Shown here: positions 36,622 to 48,424 of the stretch, in pieces
Numbering within the stretch: position 1 is the stretch's first letter
Layout: every line of letters starts with the position of its first letter
Source: Trifolium pratense
Lineage: Eukaryota > Streptophyta > Magnoliopsida > Fabales > Fabaceae
Reading direction: 5' to 3'
Assembly (NCBI RefSeq): GCF_020283565.1
Contig: NC_060062.1
Span: 8,283,322-8,347,321 of the forward strand
Length of the DNA: 64,000 nucleotides
The notes under the pieces: generated by a model
What the model saw: the letters and a program-made list of their open reading frames with translations, nothing else
Database searches by the model: none
What the model was told of the DNA's origin: nothing
Position numbers and translations under genes: made by a program

Positions 36622-37317
36622 TTGATTCAATTTGTAGTGTTTTTCGGAAATAAAATCACCACTATAGGTTCTGATGCTGCACTTGAAAACATCATTATAC
36701 CAGAACCTGAACCTGAATCAACCACCACCCTCTCAACCTATCCTGAGATTGAGGAATTTAGCACATTGGTATTTGGTCAAGTTAAGAATTTACTGGATGA
36801 ATGGTCAATGATTACTAGTTTTGAAGAGAATGACCTTAAATGGGATGAGCTGTGACTGCGAGTTGATGATTATCTGCTCAAGCACAAGGAGTCAGGATGA
36901 GAGCATGTTCTGGCACACAAAGAAGGTCTAAAGGAATAGTTGGCAGACTTGCTGACTCGTAGTGGATTTAAGGACAAGTCCAAGGCGCCATCTGCCACCA
37001 CCCGCAGATGAGCTCCCTGAAATCTATGACTTCACAACTCCTGTGACACTGGACTTCTCTATCTATCCCAATTACTGGTGCATCATCTTCTTCTGCTGAT
37101 ATGGCCTCTTCTTCTGAGTTCAAGGCTATTTAAGGTCATTCACAGATAGCCATTTAAGGTTATATCACCCTCAACTGGCTACTCAGACTGCTGCTCAATC
37201 ACAGATGCAACAACATCTGCAAGCACAGTCTAATAACCAAGCTGCTATGAAGAATCAGTTGGACTTTATTCAGCAGCTTCTGGTGAACCTTGCATCTAGA
37301 CAACCTTAGGATTCACT
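36622..37317 (+). pseudogene. Remnant of a retroelement-type accessory ORF
   Basis: An open stretch of 77 codons (PEPEPESTTTLSTYPEIEEF) is followed, with stops and frameshifts, by more protein-like sequence ending in a Gln-rich segment (QSQMQQHLQAQSNNQAAMKN) and a stop near 37307. Composition and layout resemble the accessory ORFs of plant LTR elements. It is broken, and no LTR or pol was found near it. Identity is weak; a decayed host gene is possible. Confidence 0.35.
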
Positions 37318-37322
37318 TGCAC

Positions 37323-37917
37323 TCTTAGAATTGGGTATTGGGTCTAATTCAACCTTATCAAACCGGCTTGTAAGGTAAGGATTACCCTCACTTTATAAAC
37401 ACATATTCAGATCATCTCGCAACTGATGTGAAACTTCTTAACTCACACCCTCGCGCCCGGCCAGTGCTATTGGGCTTGGAGCGCGGTATAAATAGTGGAT
37501 GGCCTGATCGGAAACTCATTAGGGGGTGGCCTAGCGGATCGTGGAGAGCTCTGATAACATCTTAGAATTGGGTATTGGGTCTAACTCAACCTTACAAAAC
37601 CGGCTTGTAAGATGAGGATTACCCTCACTTTATAAACACATATTCAGATCATCTCGCAACTGATGTGAAACTTCTTAACACACACCCTCGCGCCCGGCCA
37701 GTGCTATTGGGCTTGGAGCGCGGTATAAATAGTGGATGGCCTGATCGGAAACTCATTAGGGGGTGGCCTAGCGGATCGTGGAGAGCTCTGATAACATCTT
37801 AGAATTGGGTATTGGGTCTAACTCAACCTTACAAAACCGGCTTGTAAGATGAGGATTACCCTCACTTTATAAACACATATTCAGGCCATCTCGCAACCGA
37901 TGTGAGACTTCTTAACA
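37323..37917 (-). mobile_element. Triple-LTR TRIM retrotransposon array (595 bp)
   Basis: Structure is LTR-internal-LTR-internal-LTR with a 237-bp period: LTRs of about 121 bp at 37323-37443, 37560-37680 and 37797-37917 and two internal domains of about 116 bp. Read on the - strand, the LTR starts TGTTAAGAAGT and ends TTCTAAGA. The internal domain starts with a Met-tRNA-type primer site (ttatcagagc) and ends in a G-rich tract (gggcgcgagggtgtg). The whole array is flanked by the perfect 5-bp duplication tgcac (37318-37322 and 37918-37922). Sizes fit the TRIM class (terminal-repeat retrotransposon in miniature). No coding capacity. Confidence 0.92.
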
Positions 37918-37922
37918 TGCAC

Positions 37923-39192
37923 TTTAGCATTTTTTTGTAATCTTATGGTTGTTTTTCTCGTTGCCGGCTTGTACTCCAATAACTTTTATCTATCTAATAC
38001 AAGCATTTTTATTATCTACAAATTTATTTTTATTGATGACAAAAGCTGGAGTAAATTATAGTAGCATTAATAAACATTTCTGCTAAATTTTTATTGTGAT
38101 AGCTTTACTCTGATACACGCTCTGATACGTTTAAAACTTTTGAATAAAATTAACCAAGCTTAAACTTAAATAGAGCTTGCAAACCTCACATTTTGATTGA
38201 GTATAGTTAAAATTATTCTAAAGTATATGAATAAAATTAATCAAGCTTAAACTTAGGAGGAGGTTGGAAACCTCACCCTCAGTTAAGCTAAAATTATTCA
38301 ATAGAAATTAATAAAGTTAACACGACTTAAACTTAGGAAAAATGATATTTGTACAACTATTTTTTGACAACTTTTGTGATAATTTTTCCTCTCATACTCA
38401 CATTATATTTCTAATTTCTCCCTCTATTGCTTTGATTTTCGTGCCACGGCCTACTTTCCCTTATAAATTTATGGTTGTCCCAAAAGTTGTCACTTAAGTA
38501 GTTGTTCAAATAACACAACTCTAAACTTATGGGGTGTTTGCAAACCTCAAATTCTGATTAAGTTAAGTTAAATTTAGGTTTAATTAGTATTTTAATTAGT
38601 TTCTTAAATAAGTTTTTGGTTTAACATTGGTTCTTTAATGATTAAATGTTCTTTCTTTTTGGTCCCTTAAAGATATCTTCGTGGTCCCTTCTATTAATCT
38701 TCTTCCTTCCTTGTATTCTTCTGCGGCGGATCTTCTTCTTTCTCCTTCTTTCGCCGTTGTTGTTTTCTTTCTCGGTTTGAGCGTGGAAAGGTGAGAGAGA
38801 GCAAAAGAAAGAATGAAGAATGAGAACACCTGAGAAGAAAGAGAGGGAAGTGGATAATGAGAGATGAGAAAAGAGATATCTGACAAAGAAAAATTAGATT
38901 TGACAAATCTAAAATTTGAATTTCAAAACAAAGTGTTTTGCTTCTTAAAATTTATGAACAGGAAAAGTCACAAATATCCTTGAGTTGTTGTAACAAATTC
39001 CACATGTGTAAATTAAATATGTAAGGGCAGTTAAGGAAAACATAGGATATATTAGGGTTAAATCAGGTATTTAAGCAGCATCTTCTTTTCTCTGATTAAT
39101 AATTAATTAATTAATTAATTAATAGTAGATGGGACGGAGGGTGTATTTCCCAATATGATATCCAATTTCAGTACATAATTCTTGAAATTTTT
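37923..39192. other. Intergenic
   Basis: AT-rich. A near-duplicate phrase (gaataaaattaaccaagctt at about 38141 and similar at 38228) gives weak internal repetition. Two overlapping - strand open frames at 38635-38906 are low-complexity and not supported. Confidence 0.5.
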
Positions 39193-39893
39193 AATGGCAA
39201 ATGCTAACATGTACCCCAAGAGCACATTTTAAGGTGCATTTAATTAACTAATATTTCATTTAATTTACTTTAAAAATAGTAATAATCAACTTTATTAATT
39301 AAAAGATATGGTCCACTATATTTATTACCTATTTAAAAGAATTGGAAAGACAAAATATTATATGCTGCCAAATTTAATTTATGATGATGCGCCTGATTAT
39401 ACAACCATAATTATATGATTCCAATTTTTGTTTTTGTTTGTTAACAATCAGGCTTATAGTACTCCTGGTAATACTACTTAATTAATGATAACTTGTGTTT
39501 TTTGCTTTTTCTCAGTAAACAAGACCGAATATTATAGTATTATGTTATAATGGTAACGATTGTTAGTACTATTTTAGCTTTTGAATTGCTAATATGTTTT
39601 AGAATTTTATAATACTTACTTATAATTTAATTTTGTTTTCAACTTAAAAAAAAAGGTTTGACAAAAAAAAAAAGTTTTGTAGCAAAATATTTTTTGACCA
39701 AACGCGTGATTATACATCAAGTATTTGGCAAGTATCATATTTTGTCTATGCAATTTTTTTAAATGGGTAATAAATATAGTGAACTATATCTTTGAATTAA
39801 TAAAATTGATTATTGCTATTTTGAAGTATATTAAATGAGATATTAATTAATTAAATGCACCTTAAAATGTGTCTTAGGGCACATGTTAGCCGA
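39193..39893. mobile_element. MITE-like element with long inverted ends (about 700 bp)
   Basis: About 150 bases at the left (gctaacatgtaccccaagag; attttaaggtgcatttaatt) are the imperfect reverse complement of the right end (gtgtcttagggcacatgttag). The interior is AT-rich with no ORF. Exact ends and target duplication are not clear. Confidence 0.65.
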
Positions 39894-40004
39894 ACCTATT
39901 TTTAATTTACCCGTGTGCATCATGTGTTTAGTTTTTATTATTATTTTTTGATTTTTGATAATCTTAATCTTGCACTACAGCATTAAACAATGATATGTTC
40001 AACT

Positions 40005-40062
40005 CAATGATTTCACTTTTTATATTTTATAGAATCAACATGTTTCTCAACAACTCATCATC
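40005..40062 (+). promoter_or_regulatory. Conserved SCPL core promoter (gene E)
   Basis: ctttttatattttatagaa (about 40016) followed by catgtttctcaacaactcat, about 80 bases before the ATG; nearly the same as gene F. Confidence 0.55.
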
Positions 40063-40102
40063 AACTAGTGAAATTAGTTGAAGCTTGCTTCCAAATTTGA
40101 AC

Positions 40103-43100
40103 ATGATGGTTCTTCCTTCTCATAATTCATTTCACCATTGTTGTCAGATTCTACTTGCTCTTCTGCTTTTCAGTTTGCAGATATTAACTCACATTGAAGC
40201 TTATGGCTTAAAGGTTGAAGTGCTTCCTGGTTTTGAAGGACCTCTTCCTTTTCAACTTGAAACAGGGTCAGCAATCTTAACCATTCCATTCTCTATTTCA
40301 ATTTCACCTTAACTATTGTAGGATATGAAATTTTAATTTGTATAGCTTGATCTTTTTAGTATATACTTGTCAAAGTAGTTTAGTGACTAGAAATTTCACC
40401 CTTTAAGCTGAATTAGTGGAGTGTCCGGGATTCGAAACTTTGCTCGATCAATTAAATAAGCTAATGACGCTTGATTTTGTTTTCGGTGAATATTTTTTAT
40501 TTTTCATAATGAATTTAGACTTTATTTGGTAAAAAAAAAGCTTATAACGGACGAGGTTGTAGCGAATAGCTTATAAGCTAGCGTTTAGTTTATAGCGAAT
40601 AAGCTAGCTGATTGAACTTGTAGTGTTTGGTAAAATTAGCGGTTGAACTAACTTATAAGTATGAAATCACATAAAAAAGATATGTTTAATTAATATTTAA
40701 TTTTTTTCAAGTAAGATAACAGGGGTAAAATTGGAAGAAAAAATGATATGTTATAAGCTCATAAGCTACTTGAAATAAGCTCTGTTTGGTAAAATTAAGC
40801 TATAAAGCTAGCTTATAGCTGATAGATGAAAAGCTAGCTGATTGAAATTAAAGTGTTTGGTAAAATTATCTTTTTAGATGATTGATAAATATAAAAAGAC
40901 ATAAAAGGACATTTATATGTAGTGGGTAGTTTTTGTTTTAGTGGGTAGTTTTTTATTTTATAAAAAATAATAAAATTAAATTAAAGGTTAAAAATGGAAA
41001 AAACTGTAAAAAGCTATAAGCTCAAACGCTACTTGAAATAGCATCTCAAAAAAAGATATAAGCTCGTAAGAAAAGCTTTTTACCAAACACTTTGGGTGTG
41101 TTTGGTAAGTCTAATAAGCTAGCTTATAGCTTATTGGACTAGCTTATAAGCTTGTTTGAAAAAAACAAAAGTGTTTGGTAAAAAACTTTTTTCACGAGCT
41201 TATAGCTTTTTTTGAGATGCTATTTCAAGTAGCGTTTGAGTTTATAGCTTATAGCTTTTTACAGTTTTTTCCATTTTTAACCTTTAATTTAATTTTATTA
41301 TTTTTTATTAAATAAAAAACTACCACTAAAAAAAACTACCCACTACATATAAATGTCCTTTTATGTCTTTTTATATTTATCAATCATTTAAAAAGCTAAT
41401 TTTACCAAACACTTTAATTTCAATCAGCTAACTTTTCAGCTATCAGCTATAAGCTAGCTTTTCAGCTATCAGCTAGCTTATCAGCTATAAGCTAGCTTAT
41501 AGCTTAATTTTACCAAACAGAGGGTGTGTTTGGTAACACAAATAAGCTAGCTTATAGCTTATTATACGAGCTTATAAGCTTGTTTCAAAAAATTAGAGGT
41601 ATTTGGTAACAAGCTTTTTGTACTAACTTATAGCTTTTTTTCAGATGCTATTTCGGGTCTGTTTGGTAAAAATAAGCTATAAGCTAGCTGATAGCTGAAA
41701 AGCTAGCTTATAGCTGATAGCTGAAAAGCTAGCTTATTGAAATTAAAGTGTTTGGTAAAATTAGCTTTTAAAGTGGTTATTAAATATAAAATTACATAAT
41801 TGATAGTGGGTAGTTTATTTTTTAGAGTGGGTAGTTATTAAATTAAAGGGTAAAAATGGAATAAAGTGTAAAAAGCTATAAGCTATAAGCTCAAATGCTA
41901 CTTGAAATAGCATCTGAAAAAAAGCTATAAGCTAGTACAAAAAGCTTGTTACCAAACACCTCTAATTTTTTGAAACAAGCTTATAAGCTCATATAATAAG
42001 CTATAAGCTAGCTTATTTGTGTTACCAAACACACCCTTCAAGTAGCATTTGAGCTTATAGCTTATAGCTTTTTACACTTTATTCCATTTTTACCCTTTAA
42101 TTTAATAACTACCCACTCTAAAAAATAAACTACCCACTATCAATTATGTAATTTTATATTTAATAACCACTTTAAAAACTAATTTTACCAAACATTTTAA
42201 TTTCAATAAACTAGTTTTTCAACTATCAGCTATAAGCTAGCTTTTCAGCTATCAGCTAGCTTATCAGCTATCAGCTAGCTTATAGCTTATTTTTACCAAA
42301 CAGACTCTTTTATTTTTTTTCAAACAAGCTTATAAGCTAGTCCAATAAGCTATAAGCTAGCTTATTGGACTTACCAAACACACCCTATAAGCTAGTAAAA
42401 TTAAGTTATAAGCTCTTTTTGAAAAACATTTACCAAACGGGACTTTTTTGGTCATATGAGCTTATAAGGTATAAGGTCAAAATCTAGTCGCGAAATAACA
42501 CAAAGTATTAGGCTCTGTTTGGTAAAAATAAGCTATAAGCTAGCTGATAGCTGATAAGCTAGCTTATAGCTGAAAAACTAACTTATAGCTGATAGCTGAT
42601 GGCTGGTAGCTTATAGCTGAAAAGCTAGTAGAATAAAATTAAAGTGTTTGACAAATTTAGCTGTTGTAAGTACAAAATGACATAAAAATACATGGTTAGT
42701 GGGTAGTTTTTTTTTTGGGTAAGTGTTAGCGGGTAGTTATTATAATTTTTAAAAAATAAATAAATAAAATTAATGAGGGTAAATATGGAATAAAATGAAA
42801 AAGCTATAAGCTCATACGCTACTTGAAATAGCATCTCAAAAAACGCTATAAGCTAGTTAGAGAAGCTCGTTACCAAACACTTCACATTTTTTTCATACAA
42901 GCTTATAAGCTAGTTCAATAAGCTATAAGCTAGCTTATTGGACTTACCAAACAGTGACTTAATGCATAAATTGGTCCTGCCCTGATAATTTTGGGATACC
43001 CTCAATGTTTTCAATAAGTTAAACTTCTTTTGTCTTTACTTTTTATTACATACAACTGTACAAAGACACAAGTAATGTAGTTGTGTGACATTTGATAGGT

Positions 43101-46100
43101 ATGTGGGATTGGGGGAAACAGATGATGATATGCAAGTGTTCTACTATTTTGTCAAATCAGAGAATAATCCTAAGAAAGATCCTCTTATGCTTTGGTTAAC
43201 TGGTGGTCCTGGTTGTTCTTCTTTTTCTGGCCTTGTCTCTCAAATAGGTAATTTTCAATTCATAACTCTTATGTTTTTATTTTTCTGAATCTTGTTTTGA
43301 CACTTTATTAGTTCTGCTAGGCACAAAAAGTATCCTTTTACTAGATATGAAGCACGGATATAGACACGGACACCGGACACCGGACACAACAGAGACACTG
43401 AGACGTCGACACCGATAATATATTTAAAAAATGACATAATTCAATGTAATTAGGAGTGCTATGCCGTGTCGGTGGACACGGACACATGTCCGACACCAAG
43501 ACGCACCTATTGCTTTATGTTACATTTTGATTCCACTATTAGCCTTTAAGTTATGCTCTTAATGCACTGTTGCCCTTTATGTTACATTCTGTGACTGTGT
43601 GAACCACAAATTTTGTTTAACACGAAACTCAGGTGTCTATTCATCATGCGTTACACTAGAGATAAACGAACCATTGTCTGGGTTTGTGAAATCTAACTAT
43701 TGCTCTTGGATGAAGACACTCTTGCGAAAAAATAGGCTATCTGATTCTAAGTTTTTGGATTTGAGAATTTAGATTTAAAAAGAAGAAGTGATTGTAACAT
43801 ACTAACATGTGATGGTGTTGTTGTTGGACACTGACACATGTCATACACCAGAAACGTCTTAAATCCAAAGTGTAGGGGATACATAGTTTCTAGATTTGGG
43901 GCCTTATAGGCAATTGGCAGATTCTAGAGTCTCTTGATTACTCTAAGAACGAAAAGTAATTAGGTATTTTCCTTATTTTTGGCATAATACCAGTTGGTTT
44001 CTATCAGATTCAGATACTTAATGTACTTCAGATAAGAAAGTTATGTATTAACTATTAAGGACTACTTGTTGTGACCATAATTTCCTTCTTTAGGTAACAT
44101 TTCAAGTTTTATTTATATGAAATGAATCTGCTGAGAGTGAACCACTGAACAACATTCATAGAGTGACATTGTCATCAATTGGATGTTAATAGGTCCATTT
44201 GAATTCGAAAACAAGGAGTACGACGGGAGCGTGCCAAGTTTGGTCTCGAGGCCACAGTCATGGACAAAGGTATTGATAGCACCTCAGTTATCCAACATTG
44301 ATTTCATTTACTGAACTTATCCAAAACTTTTACTAATAAGAACTATGATTTTATATTATTCATGTCATGTGGTAACAATATGTATACAGTTTTTGTTAAG
44401 ATGACTCTACAAGTCAAAATATTCATTTATGTTTTTTATGTTTTTTTCATGATTTTGTTATTGGACGGTATTTTATGGTAGTAATGCTAATGATCTTTTG
44501 GTCAGCTATGCAACATTATTTTTGTAGATTTGCCGCTTGGAACTGGTTTCTCATATGCGAAAAATCTCACTGCTCACCGAAGCGATTGGAAACTTGTTCA
44601 CCATGCTCATCAGTTTCTTAGGAAGGTAGCATTCCCATCTGTCCGATTTCTCGAATACAGACCATAGTCAGCCTCTATCATAACAAAATTAAAATTAAGT
44701 TTGTGGCTGTAACAATTATCTGTATTTGTAGTGGCTGATTGATCACCCTGAATTTCTTTCAAATGAATTCTACTTTGGTGGTGATTCATACTCTGGCATT
44801 CCTGTCCCAGCCATTGTTCAAGAAATTTCAAATGGTTAGAAATTTCTTTATAATTATAATTATTATTAAACCGAAGAGTTCCTTGATCATTTTAACTAGT
44901 CCTTATACTTTAATACATTGATTATTTGTATTATCCTTTAAAAATAAGCAAAGCAAAAGTTTAGCGTATTAATGTTGACCATCCGAATTACTAGAACCCC
45001 TTCTCCTAATAATCGAAGGTCTGATTTGTTTCCATTTCTTTGATTAACAGGAAATGAAAAAGGTCTCCAACCATTCATAAATCTTCAGGTTTCAAACTGT
45101 AATCTGTTTTTTGCTTGTAATACTGACGAAAAAATAATATAGATAGGGATTTTGGAAATCCTAAATACATTTGTTACCATAGCTTTTCTTGGATTCGCTA
45201 TGAAAGCCAAACCAATCTTAACATTTTCAGGGATATCTGTTAGGGAACCCCGTCACAACAAACAGAGAAGATAATGATCAAATCCAATATGCTCATGGAA
45301 TGGGACTCATATCTGATGAACTCTATGCAGTATTATTTTTATTATTATTATTATTCCTAGCTAAATAAATTGTATTTTTTTTGTTGATCAAAACGATGAT
45401 ATGTTTCTACTTGAATTTAAACAGTCGCTGCAGAAAAATTGTAAAGGAGAATATATTGATGTAGATTCCAGAAATGAGGTGTGTTTAAGAGATCTTCAGT
45501 CCTTTGATGAGGCAAGTAAACCATCCAATTTCCATCTATATATACTCACAGATGACAGAAGTAAAATATATGAAGAGACAAAAGAAAATAATAAAGGAAG
45601 ATAAATGAGAGCCGAGGAAAAGTGGATGTGTGTGTTTGCATGCTCATATACACTTCAGCTCTATCTTGTTATACAGCTCAACTGAATTTGTTTGCCATAT
45701 TGTTAAACGATTATTTCTTTTATCTCAGTGCCTATCAAGAATTGATCAGTACCACATTTTGGATCCCTATTGCAAAGATGATTCGCCACTCTGGAGGAGA
45801 TCGTTGACTCGTGAGTTGAAGGAATCTCTTAGTTCTCATCTCACAGCGCCCGGATTAAGCTGCCGAGTAAGTTTTTTCATAACTGGTCTAGATTCACACG
45901 TTTTTTCCATAATGTTTTAAATTTGATCACATTTATTTTCATTTGTTGTAGACTTATGGATTTTACCTCACCACTAAATGGGCTAACGATAAGCGTGTTC
46001 GCAAGGCACTGCATATTCGAGAGGTTTGATATGATAAACTTGTAAATTCATTATATATATCTAGTGATTTTGTATATATTAAATTACAAACATTTTTAAA

Positions 46101-47190
46101 TTTTAGTTTTTTTTTTTGACAAAATTTTTAAATTTTAGTTAACTAAATAAAAGTCTCAACAACTAATGGATATTAATATGATAGCTTTGAGCACTGCAGG
46201 GAACCATAAGGAAATGGACACGTTGTTACAGGACTGATTTTGAGTTTGAGATCTTTGGTAGCGTTGAGTTCCATGCAAGTCTAAGCAAAAAAGGATACCG
46301 CTCTTTGATATACAGGTTACGATTTTCTCTTTCTGATATAGTGTTTATTTCTTTTAAAACCCGCTTTTAGAAAAGAAAATCGTCTTTCTTCTAGCTGATT
46401 TTTTGTTTTAATTGGTGTGTTATGTGTAGTGGGGATCATGATTTAGCTGTTCCTTTCATGTCTACTCAAGCTTGGATAAGAACTCTAAACTACTCCATTG
46501 TTGATGATTGGAGGCCATGGTTTGTAAATGGCCAAGTGGGAGGGTAAGCATGAAATTTTGTATCAATGTTTTCAAAATCGGATTGAACTTACCAATTCAA
46601 CCAGTTAAACCCGCGGGAACAGCCAATTCGTGAGTTGGCTTGATTTTGGTTGTATCATAGTCCTTTGAATCAGATTGAACCACAATCGAGCCGAGTTGAA
46701 CAGGTGTAACCGCAGTTGGTTCAACCGATTTTTATTTTCTTCATGCTCTTTTTATTAATTTATTTGTCAACTCGTCTAACCATAGTTGAACCATGACCTC
46801 AATCTGACCAGTTCGATCTCTGGTCCAATTTTTAAAACATTGCTTCATAACCAAGTTTCTGAGTGTGCATCAGCTCATGTGGTCTTAATATGTATCCTAA
46901 TACGGTTTCATGCAGATACACAAGGACTTACTCGAATCAAATGACATTTGCAACTGTGAAGGTAAGAAATCACTAATTAAATCGCAAGTATTCTTTTGTT
47001 AAGACAAGAAAAAGAAAAATAAACACTCAACTTTGTGATATATTTAAGTGTCTTTGATATTATTGTGCAAGTTTGTTATATTGATTTTCTGTAAATAATT
47101 TTGCAGGGTTCAGGACATACAGCTACTTTGTATACTCCTGAGCAATGTTTTCCCATGTTTACCAAGTGGATATCTAAGTTGCCTTTGTAA
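40103..47190 (+). CDS. SCPL-E: serine carboxypeptidase-like protein (clade I), 14 exons
   Basis: Exons: 40103-40266, 43099-43247, 44193-44269, 44506-44625, 44732-44834, 45051-45088, 45231-45329, 45425-45511, 45729-45866, 45952-46023, 46200-46315, 46430-46543, 46916-46961, 47107-47190. They sum to 1407 bases, 468 residues, with an open frame. Begins [14 protein letters not shown] then a signal peptide ([14 protein letters not shown]). The nucleophile motif is the canonical GGDSYSG (Ser about 189), unlike A-D. Other marks are [35 protein letters not shown] and [14 protein letters not shown]. The intron after exon 8 is GC-AG. Intron 1 (2.8 kb) is almost wholly nested foldback elements. Introns and exons 3-8 are nearly identical to those of F, so the two are a recent pair or have exchanged sequence. 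Peptidase or glucose-ester acyltransferase; substrate unknown. Confidence 0.93.
40768..42965. mobile_element. Nested foldback/MITE cluster in SCPL-E intron 1
   Basis: Built from copies of a family whose ends read gtgtttggtaa ... ttaccaaacac, with many ataagctagcttatagct-type palindromes inside. Bases 40775-41092 are roughly the reverse complement of 41110-41519. An outer copy starting about 41093 pairs with about 42320-42385, and an inner copy 41522-42028 has its own matching arms. A further copy spans about 42515-42960. If transcribed within the intron it would fold into kilobase-scale double-stranded RNA. No ORF. Confidence 0.8.
43340..43505. repeat. Dispersed 'gacacggacacc' repeat, SCPL-E intron 2
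   Basis: Rich in gacacggacaccggacac and its complement (gtgtcggtggacacgg), flanking an AT middle (aaaaaatgacataattcaa). Related copies lie at about 3535-3650 (SCPL-B intron 2) and 52808-52925 (downstream of F). Probably a short DNA transposon; class not assigned. Confidence 0.55.
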
Positions 47191-47550
47191 TTCAATGGCC
47201 TAAGATGGCATAAATATGGTTATCTATGAGATATTCAATTTCTCAATGATTTTCTTTTTTTAAATTGTCAATTTGAACATTGTGTACTAAGAGAGCAATG
47301 CAAACAGAAAGGTAAAAAGTACATGAAAATAATGTCAAGGTTTCATATTCACATCTTGGAACAAATGAAGATATATTCTACTTACTGTGTTACAAAATTC
47401 ACAGCAACATAGTGAATAATGATAGATACCAATCAGCATGAATTTTAATATGGAGAGAAGGTTAAGTTAAAATTAATGAGTAGAATAGTTGGTGCAATTT
47501 AAAACTGATTTATTATTTGTTTCCTCTAAAATGAGTACTGAGAGTGAAGT

Positions 47551-47645
47551 GGATGGGTAGTTCAACTGGTTAAACTATTTGAGCTAAGGGTTAAGGAGTT
47601 AGAGATACAGGGTTCGAGTTCTAGCAAGGAGAAAAACTAACATTG
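47551..47645 (+). mobile_element. SINE fragment
   Basis: A-box-like tagttcaactggttaaac and B-box-like gggttcgagttctagc, spaced as in a tRNA-derived SINE. A short A-rich tail follows. Confidence 0.55.
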
Positions 47646-47946
47646 TAAAATTGTTAATATTATTTATCTATTTAGTTTTTTTGGGTCAAAAAAGTCTTTG
47701 GGGTATACAAGGTAAGTTCTCCACTCCCAACCGAGTTTCTTTGATATTAACTCTTCGATTTTCAGAGGATTGAGCCATGATAATCTCGAGTTCGACTAGA
47801 AAGTAAATATAATTTGGTCAAGAATTGTTTCTCATATAAGAATCAAATTCAAGTTCTTCCTTACCAGAAATACAATAATTTTTTGAGTTCAATCACTTAG
47901 TTATCAATCTATTTAAATACGTCATCGTTTATAAATAAAAAAACAG

Positions 47947-48088
47947 ATTGAATATTTTTTTTATTTAGTAGAATTTATAATAGAATGAGAGATTTTATTA
48001 GAATATATTATAAACACATTGAATATTTTTGTTATTTAGTAGAATTTATAATAGAATGAGAGATTTTATTAGAATATATTATCTAACA
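47947..48088. repeat. 71-bp tandem duplication
   Basis: The unit beginning attgaatattttt and containing gtagaatttataatagaatg occurs twice, at 47947 and 48018, almost unchanged. Confidence 0.85.
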
Positions 48089-48127
48089 TTTTTTAGTGTA
48101 AATTTTATGAAATAAAAAGACATATAG

Positions 48128-48235
48128 TCATGTGAGCTTAACTCAGTTGTCATGGACATTACATTATATATGCATGGGGCCGGAGTTCGCACCTCAGCCA
48201 TCTCACTTATTCACCTTATAAGAGTACCAAACAAC
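48128..48235 (+). mobile_element. SINE fragment
   Basis: tgagcttaactcagttgtca (A-box-like) and ggagttcgcacctc (B-box-like) with a body resembling the piece at about 22050-22140 in SCPL-C intron 1. Confidence 0.5.
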
Positions 48236-48319
48236 TTTTAACTTAATTTTAAAATTCTTCCTAAAAAAGCTGGGCCATAGCCTTAATCTTGCACTACAGC
48301 ATTAAACAATGACATGTTC

Positions 48320-48385
48320 AACTCAATGATTTCACTTTTTATATTATAGTATAGAACCAACATGTTTCTCAACAACTCATCATCA
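48320..48385 (+). promoter_or_regulatory. Conserved SCPL core promoter (gene F)
   Basis: ctttttatattatag (about 48335) then catgtttctcaacaactcat. The TATA-like core differs from gene E by a small rearrangement (tatagtatagaacc). Confidence 0.55.
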
Positions 48386-48424
48386 ACAAGTGAAATTAGT
48401 TGAAGCTAGCTTGCAAATTTGAAC

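Larger units (their letters stand above)
47191..48319. other. Intergenic between SCPL-E and SCPL-F
   Basis: SCPL 3' flank (to about 47400) followed by two SINE-like pieces (47551-47645 and 48128-48235) and a 71-bp direct duplication (47947-48088). No gene seen. Confidence 0.6.

Noticed and set aside
37323..37917. Satellite DNA (237-bp tandem repeat)
   Set aside because: LTR ends, primer site, purine tract and a shared 5-bp target duplication show a TRIM array instead.
38635..38906. Two overlapping - strand open frames
   Set aside because: Low-complexity, CT-rich, mutually overlapping frames without family resemblance.
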